Assembly: GCA_029378245.1 (NCBI GenBank)
Contig: JARKIF010000037.1
Span: 486,001 to 550,000 of the forward strand
Direction of reading: 5' to 3'
Source of the DNA: Roridomyces roridus
Taxonomy: Eukaryota; Basidiomycota; Agaricomycetes; Agaricales; Mycenaceae
DNA length: 64,000 nucleotides
Shown: one piece after another, positions 12,701 to 23,845 of the stretch
Layout of the letters: each line of letters starts with the position of its first letter
Numbering within the stretch: position 1 is the first letter of the stretch
Notes under the pieces: model-generated
The model's database searches: none
Told to the model about the DNA's origin: nothing
Seen by the model: only the letters and a program-made list of their open reading frames with translations
Program-made: the position numbers and the translations under genes

Positions 12701-13920
12701 ACGACACTGACACTTTTGGCAGGGAATCCATCAGATTAGAAGCTCGACGCCGCGAACGCACCTCGATCCAAGCAGCAGATCTGCAGCGAAAGCGTACTCA
12801 GACGCTGAGCCTCATCCAACGCTTCCGAGATGAGCAGGTGCATTTCATGCCCGGGCTCAAGAGTCATCTCGAGGGGCTCCAGTCCTCCAGCGACACTGAA
12901 AGCACCTCTCGACCCGAAGACATGAAACTACACCTCCCTTCTGCATGGCCGGCAACGCTTCGTCAAACGCTCTGCATCACCGGGCTTCCCGAGGAAGAAG
13001 AACGGCTCCGAGCTGCGCAGGCGTGGGATGCTCTCCGAGAGTTGCGCCGGCAGCTACGTACTCGGATGCTTGCACATCAATTCAAACGAGCGCACATTTC
13101 GGGACAGGCGGCGTACACGAAGAGTCAGCAATTACACAACTCCATCGAGCAGCGCATCCGGGCTGCCGCCACCAGCTACAAGACTGCCCGAGCGGCTCTC
13201 CTTTCGTTGAGGGGACCAGGGGAGTGGGAGACGGACTTGCGGGTACTGACAAATCAAGACATTCGTGGCATGAATGAATGGACGCTGAACGAGCAAGAGA
13301 AGGAAGAGGACCGGAGGGCGCGGAACATCGTGGGAGCGGACGAGTTGGACGAGTTCGGGGAGGTGATTGAGCGGACGGTGCGTTTTAATTTGGAGATGGG
13401 GGAAGGGAATCGGTTCCTCTCGTGGATCTGGTATGCTGGCGGCGCGGGAGCAGGCAGCACAACAGACGAGGGCAAGCTTCACAACGGTATGTATCTTGAC
13501 AGCGCCAAGGCAGACGGAACTAACATATTGACAGATATTTGAATTGAGTGGGCCAAGGCACGCGCGCGAGCCGAGCGGTGGCGGGAGGAATTACTTCTCG
13601 TGGATGAGGAGATGCGTCGAGTGCTGGGCTACTGCGGCTGGAAGGCAGCGTGGTGGGAGGCGCGTGCCGGTGCACGTACAAATGTACCTCATGATGTTGC
13701 GGAGGGATTGCGCGCTTACGCAACTGAGCAAGCGGCGCGGGAGCGTCACTGGCAGAGCGGCTGGCAGGCAAAGTGGGCCGCTGTACGCGAGCGCGCGCGC
13801 GCGGCTTTGCTGGATGAGGGTGTGGACTTTGCACGGGATCCAGCAATAAGGGTGGAGCTGGATGATGAGGTGCCGTATGGGGAGGACAGAGAGGGCGACA
13901 ATTTCCATGAACTAGATTAA
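9777..13920 (+). pseudogene. KDZ transposase, CxC2 type (K1), one in-frame stop
   Basis: This encodes the DDE-type transposase expected to move K1. I trace 13 exons with 12 introns of about 48-56 nt, for example 9950-10000, 10073-10128, 10444-10492 and 10712-10765. A basic N-terminal region (TRERMARLRSGLSPKERAAR) leads to a variable stretch (EEHVSLASTS). The CxC2 cysteine cluster follows: YRCQDCFVRRLLCHACMVER, the FCGC motif in EIDFCGCVGA, then ACPVPGVNIP. The KDZ catalytic domain has SYDIACQW (catalytic Asp), PKFHLPLHVKKCHGPYSFN and TDGEGVERNWSWLN (catalytic Glu region). The C-terminal part is long, charged and coiled. An in-frame TGA at 13540-13542 replaces an expected Arg before IEWAKARA; the frame is open on both sides. 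The ATG at 9777 was chosen because the first spliced exons stay in frame with the CxC2 part; a later start near 10150 is possible. Confidence 0.85.
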
Positions 13921-14034
13921 TTTCCTTTTTAAGAACCGAGCGGAGTGGTGTCGTCTCATGTTTATATCGTATTTGATTGGCCTTTCTTATTTTGTTGTAG
14001 AAGGGTGGGCTCGGTTGCCACAAATAGCCAGCAG

Positions 14035-14210
14035 GGAACTCTGCAATGGTCTAGCAGTATTCACTGCCTCTAGTGCCAAGGTTGTCTGTCGGTCACTGGT
14101 TCGAATCTCAGTGCGTGCACCATTGAAATTTGCGTTCTGCTTTGTTATGCATTGTCTTTTGGTCTTCCCTTTTTTGTTTCTTTTTGTTGGCCACTTTTTT
14201 TACACACTCC
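14035..14210 (+). repeat. tRNA-derived SINE-like copy in the K1 3' region
   Basis: An A-box-like segment (around TGGTCTAGCAGTATTCACTGC, 14047-14067) and a B box GGTTCGAATCTC (about 14098-14109) lie in the right order and spacing on the plus strand, followed by a T-rich tail. It lies just after the transposase stop and before the right TIR. Confidence 0.5.
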
Positions 14211-14304
14211 CATGACCCTGTTCGCTCCAAGTCTGTTTCATGCACCGTTCAGGTTCAATACGGGAATTGGATGTAATGGTGTTTATTGATGTTTATGTGC
14301 TTAC

Positions 14305-14550
14305 TATTTTATTCGGAACAGTGTTTTTGATTTGTATCACCGACCCGAGAAATGCTTTCGGTGGTTGACCCAAATGGGAAGCCATCAGCACAGCTGCATT
14401 GGTCGCCGAGGTGCCGGTGGTGGTGGGAATAACCGAGGCAAGCCGGTGGTACACCAGTGGTGTGCCGGTTGGGTGCGCATTATAATATGCACCACCCATG
14501 GAAATGCAGGGTGCGCATTATAACATGCACCTGTGGGCGGACCGGTGCAC
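14305..14550 (-). repeat. Right TIR of K1
   Basis: It is the inverted partner of 409-655, visibly over 80 percent alike, with the same GTGC...ATTATAAT...GCAC palindromic units. It ends ACCGGTGCAC at 14550, next to the ATTATAAT TSD copy. Confidence 0.7.
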
Positions 14551-14558
14551 ATTATAAT

Positions 14559-14839
14559 GCCACTACTGGCAGTGGTGGGAAAACACCATAAACATCGTCC
14601 TTATACGCCGGCACCTCTCCACGGCAATGCAAGTCCGGAGGACAGGCTCCACACTGACAGGGTTTCAGGTGCGGAATTATGTCTTCTTTGCTCTTTCTCC
14701 GCATTGTGTGTCATCTCTCTGACCTGACTTATCACTCTCTAGGCTCAGGACGAGTTCCCCGAAGCACGCCGTTTGGACTGTGGGTGTAGCATCAACCGCG
14801 TCGCAAGAGATACATCCGTGGCATCAACAACCCACTACA
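14559..14839. other. Spacer between K1 and element D
   Basis: About 280 bp between the K1 TSD and the TA target of element D. I see no gene or repeat in it. Confidence 0.4.
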
Positions 14840-15105
14840 TACAGTAGACCTTTTGCAAAATACCGGCTAACTATAGTAGGGGTGTTTTGCAAAGATTCCC
14901 ACTAAATATTATCTATCTCAATTAGTGCTGGCCAAATATGAATATGATACGCAAATGTTACATCCGTGCCTTTTGGGCATATGTGTTTCAGTTTTGACAC
15001 ATCTTTCACCGCCATTTCGGCCTCAGGCACATCATTTGATGGCGCATCAATAAAGGCGCGTTGATCGCGTAACTGGGTTTTCACGCAATGAAGTTGTTCT
15101 GAGCG

Positions 15106-15231
15106 TTTCCCATTCAAGCTTTATTCCACTATTTCCCATTCAAGCTTTATTCACTATTTCCCATTCAAGCTTTATTCCACTATTTCCCGTTCAAGCTTTA
15201 TTCCACTATTTCTCATTCAAGCTTTATTACT
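15106..15231 (+). repeat. Tandem repeat of about 26 bp, five copies
   Basis: Units containing TTTCCCATTCAAGCTTTATT repeat about five times with small changes. They stand just upstream of a TATA-like TGTATATAAACC (about 15247-15258) and a pyrimidine-rich tract (15330-15356). This resembles enhancer repeats plus core promoter in a retrotransposon LTR, but I could not define LTR ends. Confidence 0.6.
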
Positions 15232-15416
15232 TTCCCATGGCCTTTTGTATATAAACCTGGGTTCATTTTCATGTATCTTCAGTTGATAATTAACGTTGCT
15301 TGGTACTCCTCACCTTGCGCTGTTGCCTTCCTCCACTCTACTCTCTCTCTCTCTCGATAGCCCGAGTAGTCACGCTCACCCTATACCTCTGTGGTGTTGC
15401 GTCTGCAATATCCCGG

Positions 15417-16965
15417 TGATACGCAGCGTCACGCGCACTAGTGTATAGTAGATAGCTCAAGTAGGTAATGTCCTAGAAGTAGACCGCGAAGCGATACAAC
15501 TCCACAACACACTAACCACACAACACACACAACACACACAACACACACACAATTCCTTGACTAGCACGCTGACACCTAACGGTTGAGTTCGGGGTCGTCT
15601 GAAGTATACAGATAAGACTGATACTCCGCGGTTTGGTTCTCGGAAGCTTGTAGGTTGACTCTCGAGGTTTCACACCAAGTTCAATGTCTTTGAACTAAGA
15701 GGAATCTCTTGACTGGTTTGTAGACTGCTCACAACGAACACGAGGTTACGATGTTAAAAGGTTTTATATTTTATTGACCGAAACACACAATATCCAAACA
15801 CCAATACAACTTCGATACAACACAAAGAGGAACTATAGCACAGCGGGCAACCCACTACCCCTTAAGTATGTTACTATAGCTGACCCAAGTTGAACCAGAG
15901 CTCGGGTACCTTTGATATTGCGTCTAAGCTAAGAGAAATGATACAACAAATCTCCGCGGAAGTCACAAGACTGCACTATAACCACAGATCAAGCTTCGAC
16001 CCAATGTCTAGGCAAGAAGGCGTACAATGCAATGCTGCAAGGGCGGGATCTACAGGCCTTATATACTACTATTACGCGCCTGCCGTCCCTATTTCCGTAC
16101 TTCCCCTATAACCCTAGGTGTCTTGTCACCTATATTACATCCCCTCGAACCGCTTCGCGTGGTTCTGCTGCTTATGTCGCTGCTTGGCCCGTCTGATCGG
16201 TGGTCATGCCGTCTTGGCATTCGAGCCGATTGGCCTGGTAATTTGATTCCGTCATTTCATTACACTCTCTTGCTGAGCCAGCGCTCATTATGACTATAGC
16301 CCTCGACCCAGGTCCATAAATAACCTCGGTCCGCCATCTTCGTCATTCAAGGGTTACTCCTGGCATATTCTGTCAGACGCGATCATCGCTCTGATCGTCT
16401 GCCGCGACTCCGCCGCTTTCCATGATCATGATCGTACTCGGATCAGTTCTCGATCATACTAGTGTGCCTGCGCGAGTTCGACTCGCCCACTTGTCATCTC
16501 TTTTCTGGGTGTCTCTTCAATACCGGAACGAATGGTAGTATTTCCTCCAACTCGCCTACACGAGCCACTCTGTTTGTATACATATATATAGACTTATACC
16601 GGTCCGCGAGGTACTCCGCGAACCTTGTCATAATAGTACTGCGCGTCCGCGCAACCTTCGTCTTTGCTCTGTAGCTAGTCTAGCTCATTTCTGAATACAC
16701 CTGGGCTTGGTATATCTCCTTGGGTATGGTATCTCCACAAGTAGTAGTCCCCGCGAACCGCCTATTGGAGTCACTACAACCGACCACTTGAACGAATAGC
16801 CAAGCGTAGTGTACTGACGACTTGTACTTGTCTCATTAATACACGAATAGTGACACGGAGCTCAGTCCTATCCCTTATTGTATATCACCTGACAGAGGCA
16901 TTGGTGTGCGCACCAAGACAGCTAAATAGCCGGATTTCACGCGTGCGAAATACGCAGTCGTATCA
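15417..16965. mobile_element. TGATACG element, copy 1 (1549 bp)
   Basis: It begins TGATACGCAGCG and ends GCAGTCGTATCA, a short inverted terminus with TG/CA ends. It is flanked by CCGG (15413-15416 and 16966-16969). Copy 2 is at 51509-53254; shared tracts include GGTTGAGTTCGGGGTC, GCAACCCACTACCCCTTAAG and GAGTTCGACTCGCCCACTTG. There are no coding motifs. It contains an AC-rich microsatellite (about 15508-15552). A solo LTR is the likeliest identity because of the TG/CA ends; a short-TIR DNA element is the alternative. Confidence 0.75.
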
Positions 16966-17939
16966 CCGGACACCAATTCATTCTGGTATCATCCGGTTCA
17001 AGTTCACTCCGGCTCAGCATTTTACAGCAAAATCCCGTATCGTATTCATATCCATATTGTATTCGTATTCACTGGACGTATTCAAATATATTCGGATATG
17101 TTTCTGGCACCAACTTTCATTCTTTGTTGGGGTGGAATGGCCTCGGAATATCTTCAAAATGGTGCTCCTGCAGCACTTTAACACCACCCATGCATGGGGT
17201 GCCTGCAGTGGCCCAATTCTGCAACTCCGGGAGGCTAGGCATCCGGATCAACTGATTTTGATTGATGGAAATGCGGTAATCTCATTGACCAATTGCCAAT
17301 GTGACACCCAGAGGGCCATTCTGGGGTATCAGATGCAATCAACTATCTACGACAGGCCTATAGGCCACTTTGATCACCCGGCTGAGGCACAAATCAGCTG
17401 ATTTGGCGCTGTTTTTGCATATCTGAATATATTTGAATATATCCCGAATACGGGTCGATACAAGGGTCAGTGTATCATATTCATATTCAACTGAATATAT
17501 TCAAAATATATTTTCCCGTATCATATTTTTGGCCAGCACTAATCTCAATAAGGTCTTAAATCCGATATCTCTGGCATGGCCGCCATTTGGATCACCCAAT
17601 TCATCATTTATCATGCTACCCAGATCAACAATGTACACGGCTGTGGATAGAGGTGATGGCATCAATGGTGGCATGTGGGCCATCATTACAGATCGGTTTT
17701 TTGATCACTTTGCTCAGAAAGGGCCCCTGCATCAAACCGGCCATCAGGAAATGATCTTAGATCAAAGTTGTAGGCCTCATTTCAGGCTACAGGTCCTTCC
17801 AATAAAGTTGTGCCAAAAAATGTGTGGTTGTCCTGTGAGATCCCAAATACTGTTCCAACGTTTGCATCAAAAGCTGGCTGAATTCTACGCCCAGACAGAA
17901 GAAGCAGCGGGGTGAGATGAATGGCCCTCCCACACAATT

Positions 17940-18060
17940 AATTGGTTGTTTAGTCTAGTAGTAAGTCTGCCACTCCTTTATTGAAGCTTTTGCTCTGGGT
18001 TCAAACCCTAGTTGTTCCATTCTTTTCTGCCCTCATTACTTGTTGCCTTTCTATCACATT
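17940..18060 (+). repeat. SINE-like copy in the left arm of D
   Basis: An A-box-like TTTAGTCTAGTAGTAAGTCTG and a B box GGTTCAAACCCT (about 17999-18010) lie in plus-strand order. They are followed by a T-rich 3' part. Confidence 0.45.
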
Positions 18061-18104
18061 TTGACCATTGAATACCTTGTCAAATGTAATCCCATGTTTC
18101 CAAG

Positions 18105-18175
18105 GTTGGCAAGTTGGTAAAACTTCAGGGAATGGGTTGAAGTCAAGAGGTGGCAGATCATTTGATCTCACCCAG
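18105..18175 (+). repeat. SINE-like unit, one of an inverted pair
   Basis: It has GGTTGGCAAGTTGGTAAAAC (A-box-like), then GGGTTGAAGTCAAGAGGTGG (B-box-like) and GGCAGATCATTTGATCT. The last part recurs inverted at about 18820-18875, so the two units face each other across 0.65 kb. Confidence 0.45.
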
Positions 18176-18815
18176 TAAGTGATGTATCAAACCTGATACG
18201 CGCAACGACATATCTCCGGTGGGAAGCATTCGAATCGACGCGACGGGGGCACGCTCTGCAGCGAATATTCAGAGGCTCATTGGTGGGACAGCTCAGTTAG
18301 GTATTGTATTTATACAGAGTGTACGAAAGCTATTAATTTCTACATTATTCGTGCTCTTTTTCGAGGACTCTGGCATCTCTCAGAGCGAGAAGGAGAGGCA
18401 TTCTCCTTCCCCGGGCCCCGGGTAGTTCTGCGGCGACGCGGCGTCTCTGGTGGATGGGTATTAGAGATTAGTACTAATGGATTAGGGTGTGAGATGGAAG
18501 AAGATGAGGAGCTCAATAAAAATCTTGTCCAATCTTTCTGACGAAGATCCTCGGGTACGTGCAGTTTGCTCTGTTCGTCTTCCGAGACAGAAATGAGAGA
18601 GAAGACCGGAGCGTCGGGAAGGAGGGTAGTGCGTCAGTTGGGATGGTGGGTGTCAAGATGTTGGTGGAAATTGTATTTCCAGTGGGTCTGTCCGCACTGA
18701 GTATACGGATGTGGGAGCGTGCAAGCCGCGTAACCAAATGATTTGAGTAATCTACATGACATGATCGGAGCTACTTCCTAAAAGGTGGGGGGCCCTCTAC
18801 CCCCTCTACCATCAG
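18176..18815. other. GC-richer segment between inverted SINE-like units
   Basis: This stretch differs in base composition from the AT-rich arms of D and has no partner elsewhere in the window. I see no convincing gene. It could be captured host sequence or older DNA between the two SINE-like units. Confidence 0.3.
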
Positions 18816-18900
18816 ATTCGTGGTCAGATCAAATGATCTGGCACCTCTTGGTTGAAGTCCAACCTCTGATTGACAGCTGCCAACCCAAGCCACAACGCTT
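18816..18900 (-). repeat. SINE-like unit, second of the inverted pair
   Basis: On the minus strand it reads GGTTGGCAG..., GGACTTCAACCAAGAGGTG and CCAGATCATTTGATCT, matching 18105-18175. Confidence 0.45.
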
Positions 18901-20590
18901 TCATCCAAAAAAGGAAGTTTTGGCAGTTCTGATGTATTTGAGCAGAACTTGATACATTTTGGCATGTATTTTACAAAAGGGCTGTTCCTTGACACAGTTC
19001 ACATCCTGTGAACCACAGTCTAGGTCTCCAGAAGGTGACTAGAAGACTGTAGGAGTGAAACAGGCATCAATTTGTTGCCCCTAGAATAGCATGTGCTATC
19101 CTGGTTCAATAGTTGAAGGCCCTCTGCTGGGTACTCTCGTACATGTTCTAATGAGCTTTCAGGCTTTATATGAGGCATTGAGCTCTTTGGAGAGTAATAC
19201 TGGGTGAATGAATCCAAGTGGTGATTTTCTGGTCAGGGTTGATAGAGAAGGTATCACCTTTGATCTCAGAGTTTCAGACATGCTCAGACACATTATGAAT
19301 TGAAATGGACAATCCATTGTATCAAGTCATGTCCTACCAAAGAGACTAGCACACAACTTGGTCAAAAACAAGGTTCCAGTATTTCATCTTCCGGGCAGAT
19401 GATGTGCTCAATCTGAGGTGCCACCATACATTCACCAGGTCTCTATGAGCTATCTCAGCAAAAAAAATCAGCAAGTTAAGCAAATGTAGCAGCAGTTACA
19501 CCTAGCATCATTATGCACTGATGCTACTTGTTCCTTCCCTGGGGGGTTGTCAACGGCTGATCAAGGACTGAAACCTGGCTAGAACATGATATTCCTTGTC
19601 AGTTTATCTATTGGGGATGGAAATTAGACAGTCTGCATCTGAATGTGTGCTGGAATGTCCGAGTGGTAGGGGAAGATTCTGTCCAATTGTTGAAACACAC
19701 CTTGAACAGAACTTTGTCATCCCTTGGCCAAATCTGAAGAATTAAGACATTTTCAGGATGCTATGAGTCCCCTCTCCCCAGTTTCAGTCTCCAATCTGTT
19801 CTAGAGAGCCTCCTTGGTTCACAATTCTTGAGATGATCCAAAAATGTGTGCACCTGAAAGTCATGTTCCTGAGTAGATGATTTGGTGATCTCAGGGTCTG
19901 AAGGGTCATCCAAGTGTCCAGGACGTGTCCTATATCATCAGTGTGCCCAGGTAAAATCTGCAGCCTGTGTAGTGTGGGTAACAGTGCTTTTCAGATATTA
20001 TCACACAGTAGCCCTGTTTGTTAGATGACCTTTACTTGTTGGGGACTCAAAATGCAAAGTGGTATATCCCAGGATCTGGCAGAGAGAAAGGATCACAGGG
20101 TTCTTGCTATCTATCAGAGTAGCTAGCCAGTTGATCATTTTCACTGATTCCTCCATAGTTGAACTTCAGGGCATGCACTGGGTTGCCAAGTGTGATTTGG
20201 AGCATCCTTCCTAATGTAGGTCCCCATTGAAAAGCTCAGGACCTGATTGGGAAGTCAAAATGGAAGTCATATCAGGGGAATCATCAAAACCAGCCTGTTT
20301 CCCCAATTATAGGCCTATGACAGTGACATTGAAACCCTGAATGTACACATGGAAATACTATTGGAATGGATGAAGAAGCTCAGGAAAGAAATGCGGCCAC
20401 CAGACCACACGGGAAGCCCAGGGAGGCAGGAAAGTCGAGAATTTCCTTTTTGGGACAAAGGCGTAGTGGCTACAATTGGAAATGCCCGTCGTATTCATGA
20501 AAAATTTGAATACAAAGTACTCCTGGCAGGATTCTTGGGCTTAAACACCATCTGTGACAAGGCAGTGAGCCGTGGCACTAGTGTGAATGC
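18901..20590. other. Non-coding interior of element D
   Basis: I see no gene over this 1.7 kb. It is moderately AT-rich, with many stops in all frames. It ends with the mirrored motif TTTCCTTTTTGGGACAAAGG near 20440, the inverted partner of 18900-18925. Confidence 0.4.
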
Positions 20591-20604
20591 ATATTAAAGA
20601 AAAA

Positions 20605-20675
20605 AAACTGACGGGCAGGGATTGAACCCGTGACCTCCAGGGCCTGACAGGTCACTCCACCTGCCTCAAGCACTT
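20605..20675 (-). repeat. tRNA-like/SINE-like unit followed by a T run
   Basis: The minus strand reads GAGGCAGGTGGAGTGACC (A-box-like), then CACGGGTTCAATCCCTGCC (a strong B box) and a run of eight T at 20601-20608, a possible Pol III terminator. I cannot fold a full cloverleaf, so a SINE head is likelier than a real tRNA gene. Confidence 0.45.
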
Positions 20676-21144
20676 TGGATATAGTGTTCAGTCATTATGA
20701 AAAATGACCGTCTGTCCATAGTGCGTGTGATCAAATCCCGTGAATCTGCCTTTTGGACCCTCTACCCAGCAAGTTGATTGAAAAGACTCTGGCTTGAGAA
20801 AGTATTTTGCATTTAACAGCTCAACCAAGCCTTTTTGGCTAAAACACATCTTGACAGCCCCTGTAGCCCTCAAGCCGCTCACCTACAAAGCCCTTATATC
20901 CCCACTAACTAGAAGGGACGGTGGGGGGTACTGTCCATTCTAGTTAGAGGGGATAAAGCCATCCGCCCCATAGCGCAATAAATATTTCAATAAAGTCCGC
21001 GATAAAGCTCATAAAGCTGCAGTATCTGGTTGGTAGAGGCAGGTAGACTACAAGTACACTATATACACCACAATAAAGTCAATAAAATACCTCATAGTAT
21101 TGAGGACTTGGTGAGTCTTAAGTGCTCAGCTTAGTAATACATCC

Positions 21145-23320
21145 AGAAACGGCAGAAAGAATTCCAGAACGGGATTAAAACAGACTATAGAAGTTTCCCT
21201 GCTGTCGGGTCGGTGTCCACGCCGAGCCTGAACCCTGCCCAGTATCACGCCACCTAGCCGCCACCCCACCGCCCATCGCGTTCCAGCATATCTTCCTGTT
21301 CGTTGTACACACGCATCAAATACCCCACCCCCGGCACCATCAGCAGCATGTACCACACCCACACCAATCCACAGCTGCGTCGGTACCCACTCAGAACCAT
21401 GCCCCGCCGAGTTGCCGCCGACTCCCGAGCAACGTAGAAATTGAAGCGGGCGTGTGTCGTTAATGCATGCAGTGTACATTCTGCGTTGCCTCAGCCGCCA
21501 GCGGCTTTGGGCGATGATCGGCTGAGGATTCTGCAAGAGATATCACGGGGGAGAAAGGGACACCAGGAGAGAAAGGAATGGGAAGACACGATGACGCAAG
21601 CGATGCCGCGATGGTCATGTGACTGCCAGCGCATCCCCTTCTCCTGGAGTCCTCCACGCCGCGCTGCGCGGTTGCCAGACTCCCGGCCCAATTCTCCACG
21701 TCGACTGCCTGTACTCCCCGGCACACCTCACTCGTTGTTCTCTTTGCTAGGCTGTTTCCTCTTCCTGCTCGTCCTCGGTCTCTGGGGCTTGGAATCGTAT
21801 GCGGCATCAGCAAACTAGCGGTGGCAGTTCTGTCTTTGCAGCAGCGTGTGGGCTCAGTCTCGGGGAATTGGTGCTTTAATACGACTGCAGAGTGCACAGG
21901 TGCGTCAAGCTGGTCTTTCTTACCAGGAAAACAGCTGACAATGCCGATAGAGGCATACCAATTCGTCTCCCTCGCTCCGCTCCCTTCACAGCCCATTCTC
22001 CTGCACACGGTCGTCTTGTGGGCCTATGTATGCTACCCTCATTCTGCGTTCTCCGCGTCTCGTGCTTCAAGACACACCGGGATGAGGACTCTCGCTAGCT
22101 GCCTCGTCCACCGCAGGTGCGGGGCTGGTGAGCTCGGAGACGTCGAGCGCCAGTACGTCGAACACGGGGATGTCGAACGTGGGCTCCCGGTGGGCACGTC
22201 GAGCACCGGCGTGTCAAGCGCGCAGCAGGAGTCTGAAACGTGGTGCTCACAGTTGGCTGTCGCGCACACCGTTTCGTTTCGTTTACAAGAACGACGGGCG
22301 CCGCAACGTTGCGCGGTATCGATTATGGGACTATTTCGGGCACGCCGGCGTCGAGCATGGGAACGTCGATGGCGGTCTGGAGTATGCGGACGTAAGGAGT
22401 CGTTGGATGTCTAGCTCGGCGTTCTGGGGAGATGACGAGCACGGGGACGTTGTGCGCAGGGATGTCAAGCCCAGTGACATCGAGAACGCGGTCGAGCACT
22501 CTCGTGCCTTCCCGATTCTCGTTCAGTAATTACACGGCTCTTTTTGTACCAGTACTACTTCTCAATCCACGTCCCTTTCATCTTGATCTTGTCCTGAGTA
22601 CACAGTCACTCGATGAGCATCCCGAATCGGACATGCACATCATTTAATTCGGGAACGCTGGTGCGTCCCACCACTTCTACTCATTCAATCTTTCCCAAAG
22701 GTGGGCAGGTTGACTACAAGGATATTTGCCCTCGTTTCAGAGGTTTTCGAGGTAACTTGGTTTTACAGCACTGTCCATTTTTTAAGAAATTTACGGGGGA
22801 AGCTGGGGGGCTGGGATTTTTTTTCTGGGTAGATGTTGCATGTATTCATCCACTGAATAAAATCTGGAACGATTGGAGGGATGTGGAAGGCGGTAGGATT
22901 AAAATCATCATTTAATTTCATTCGGGAACTGACATTGGGAGCCCGATCCAGATTGGTATTTGCAGTCGATCACCCTCTCTCCCTTCCACCTTCATGTGCT
23001 CAACTCGGACCACAAAATAGTATCTCATCCTTGTACTTCCAACCCGTCGCTTCCACCCTATGTAATTCATTCCTTGACCACTGTTCTGTGTCGAGAAATA
23101 TCCACCAAATCCTTTGCGCGCTCGATTCCCTCTCAAACGCGCACATCCATCCTTGGCGAGGTCTCGGACTCGGTAAGCTTGCGGATTTACCTATTTGAGA
23201 TCCAGTAGGATCGTCGTCTCATTGAGATCCATTTGCATAGGCTGAAACGGTACAAGCAGCCAGGCAAAAGCAGACTCGGAGTTTGGGGACAACAGATGTC
23301 AGAGATTCAGGTTTGTCGAA
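21145..23320. other. GC-rich cargo of element G, no identified gene
   Basis: Several frames of 100-200 codons are open on both strands, as GC-rich DNA allows. None shows a domain I recognise. Near 22135-22500 an approximate GTCGAGCACGGGGAC-like pattern recurs roughly every 15 bp, a composition like that at 62200-62320. Captured gene fragments are possible but unproven. Confidence 0.3.
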
Positions 23321-23321
23321 T

Positions 23322-23845
23322 ACTGGCACGACGAGGCTATACAACTTTAGTAGCGTTAGGCGTCTGATGGCGCCTAATGATCTGTTTGATGCCTAACCTC
23401 GGCAAGCCGCCTATCCTTGGCATGTGCTTGGCTGTCTGCTAGTGTGACTGTATATCTGCCTCCATGGTGGATTCTGAGTCCTTGCATTCACAGACGAAAA
23501 TGGGGGGGAGAGGACTGATTTGGTGGCCACTCAGATGTTTCCCCAACCTAACCTAACAGAGTCTAACCGCCACTCACGGTGGATTCTGAGTTCTTCATTC
23601 ACAGACGAAAATGGGGGGGGGAAAACACTGACTTGTGCCAACTAAAGTGTCTCTGCCCAACCAACCTAACAGTGTCCTAACCGCCACTCACTGTGGAATC
23701 CGAGTCTTGGCAAAGTCTTGGCAGTTGATGGATAGGCTGCAAATGACATGGCAACGCAGAAGAGTTAGGCATCACAAAGTGATCGTTAGGCGTGATGACG
23801 CCTAACGCTACTAAAACTGTCGTGCCTCTGGCACGACAGGGTTCT
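23322..23845. mobile_element. Small MITE-like element inside G
   Basis: Inverted ends share TTTAGTAGCGTTAGGCGT (left about 23346-23363, right about 23797-23814). They are followed outward by GGCACGAC-like sequence. The middle holds two imperfect copies of a roughly 120-bp unit (23464-23705) containing GGTGGATTCTGAGT and CACAGACGAAAATGGGGG. The exact ends and TSD are not resolved. Confidence 0.55.

Larger units (their letters stand above)
409..14550. mobile_element. K1: multigene KDZ transposon, about 14.1 kb
   Basis: The ends are inverted repeats of about 247 bp (409-655 and 14305-14550), both beginning (A/G)TGCACCGGTCC when read inwards. They are flanked by the 8-bp direct repeat ATTATAAT (401-408 and 14551-14558), which I read as the TSD; 8-bp TSDs are known for Zisupton-type elements. 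One caution is that ATTATAAT is its own reverse complement and related motifs occur inside the TIR, so the true boundary could lie a few bases out. Inside are a CxC2-type KDZ transposase (+), a 164-codon protein (-), a decayed gene (+) and a large gene (-) split by element A. The transposase has an in-frame stop, so this copy is probably no longer autonomous. Confidence 0.75.
14923..17541. mobile_element. hAT-like non-autonomous element nested in D
   Basis: The termini TAGTGCTGGCCAAA and TTTTTGGCCAGCACTA are inverted and flanked by a perfect 8-bp TSD, ATCTCAAT (14915-14922 and 17542-17549). An 8-bp TSD with TAGNG-type ends fits the hAT superfamily. The arms hold many GTATTCATATTC-like and GAATATATTC-like repeats (17035-17100 and 17415-17520). 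No transposase is visible. About 1.5 kb of the interior is the TGATACG element. Confidence 0.8.

Noticed and set aside
409..14550. A TET/JBP oxygenase gene as K1 cargo
   Set aside because: I looked for one because KDZ elements in mushrooms are known to carry them, but found no His-x-Asp...His pattern in any K1 partner protein.
15106..15231. CRISPR-like repeat array
   Set aside because: The units are directly adjacent tandem repeats without spacers, in a eukaryotic transposon.
16980..17000. Copia primer-binding site TTCTGGTATCA and an LTR from about 15094
   Set aside because: It is plausible beside the TATA box and tandem repeat, but no TSD, second LTR or coding region supports it.
20605..20675. 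Possible true tRNA gene (B box followed by a T run)
   Set aside because: No acceptor stem pairing or full cloverleaf could be traced. The other SINE-like units in the window make a SINE head likelier.
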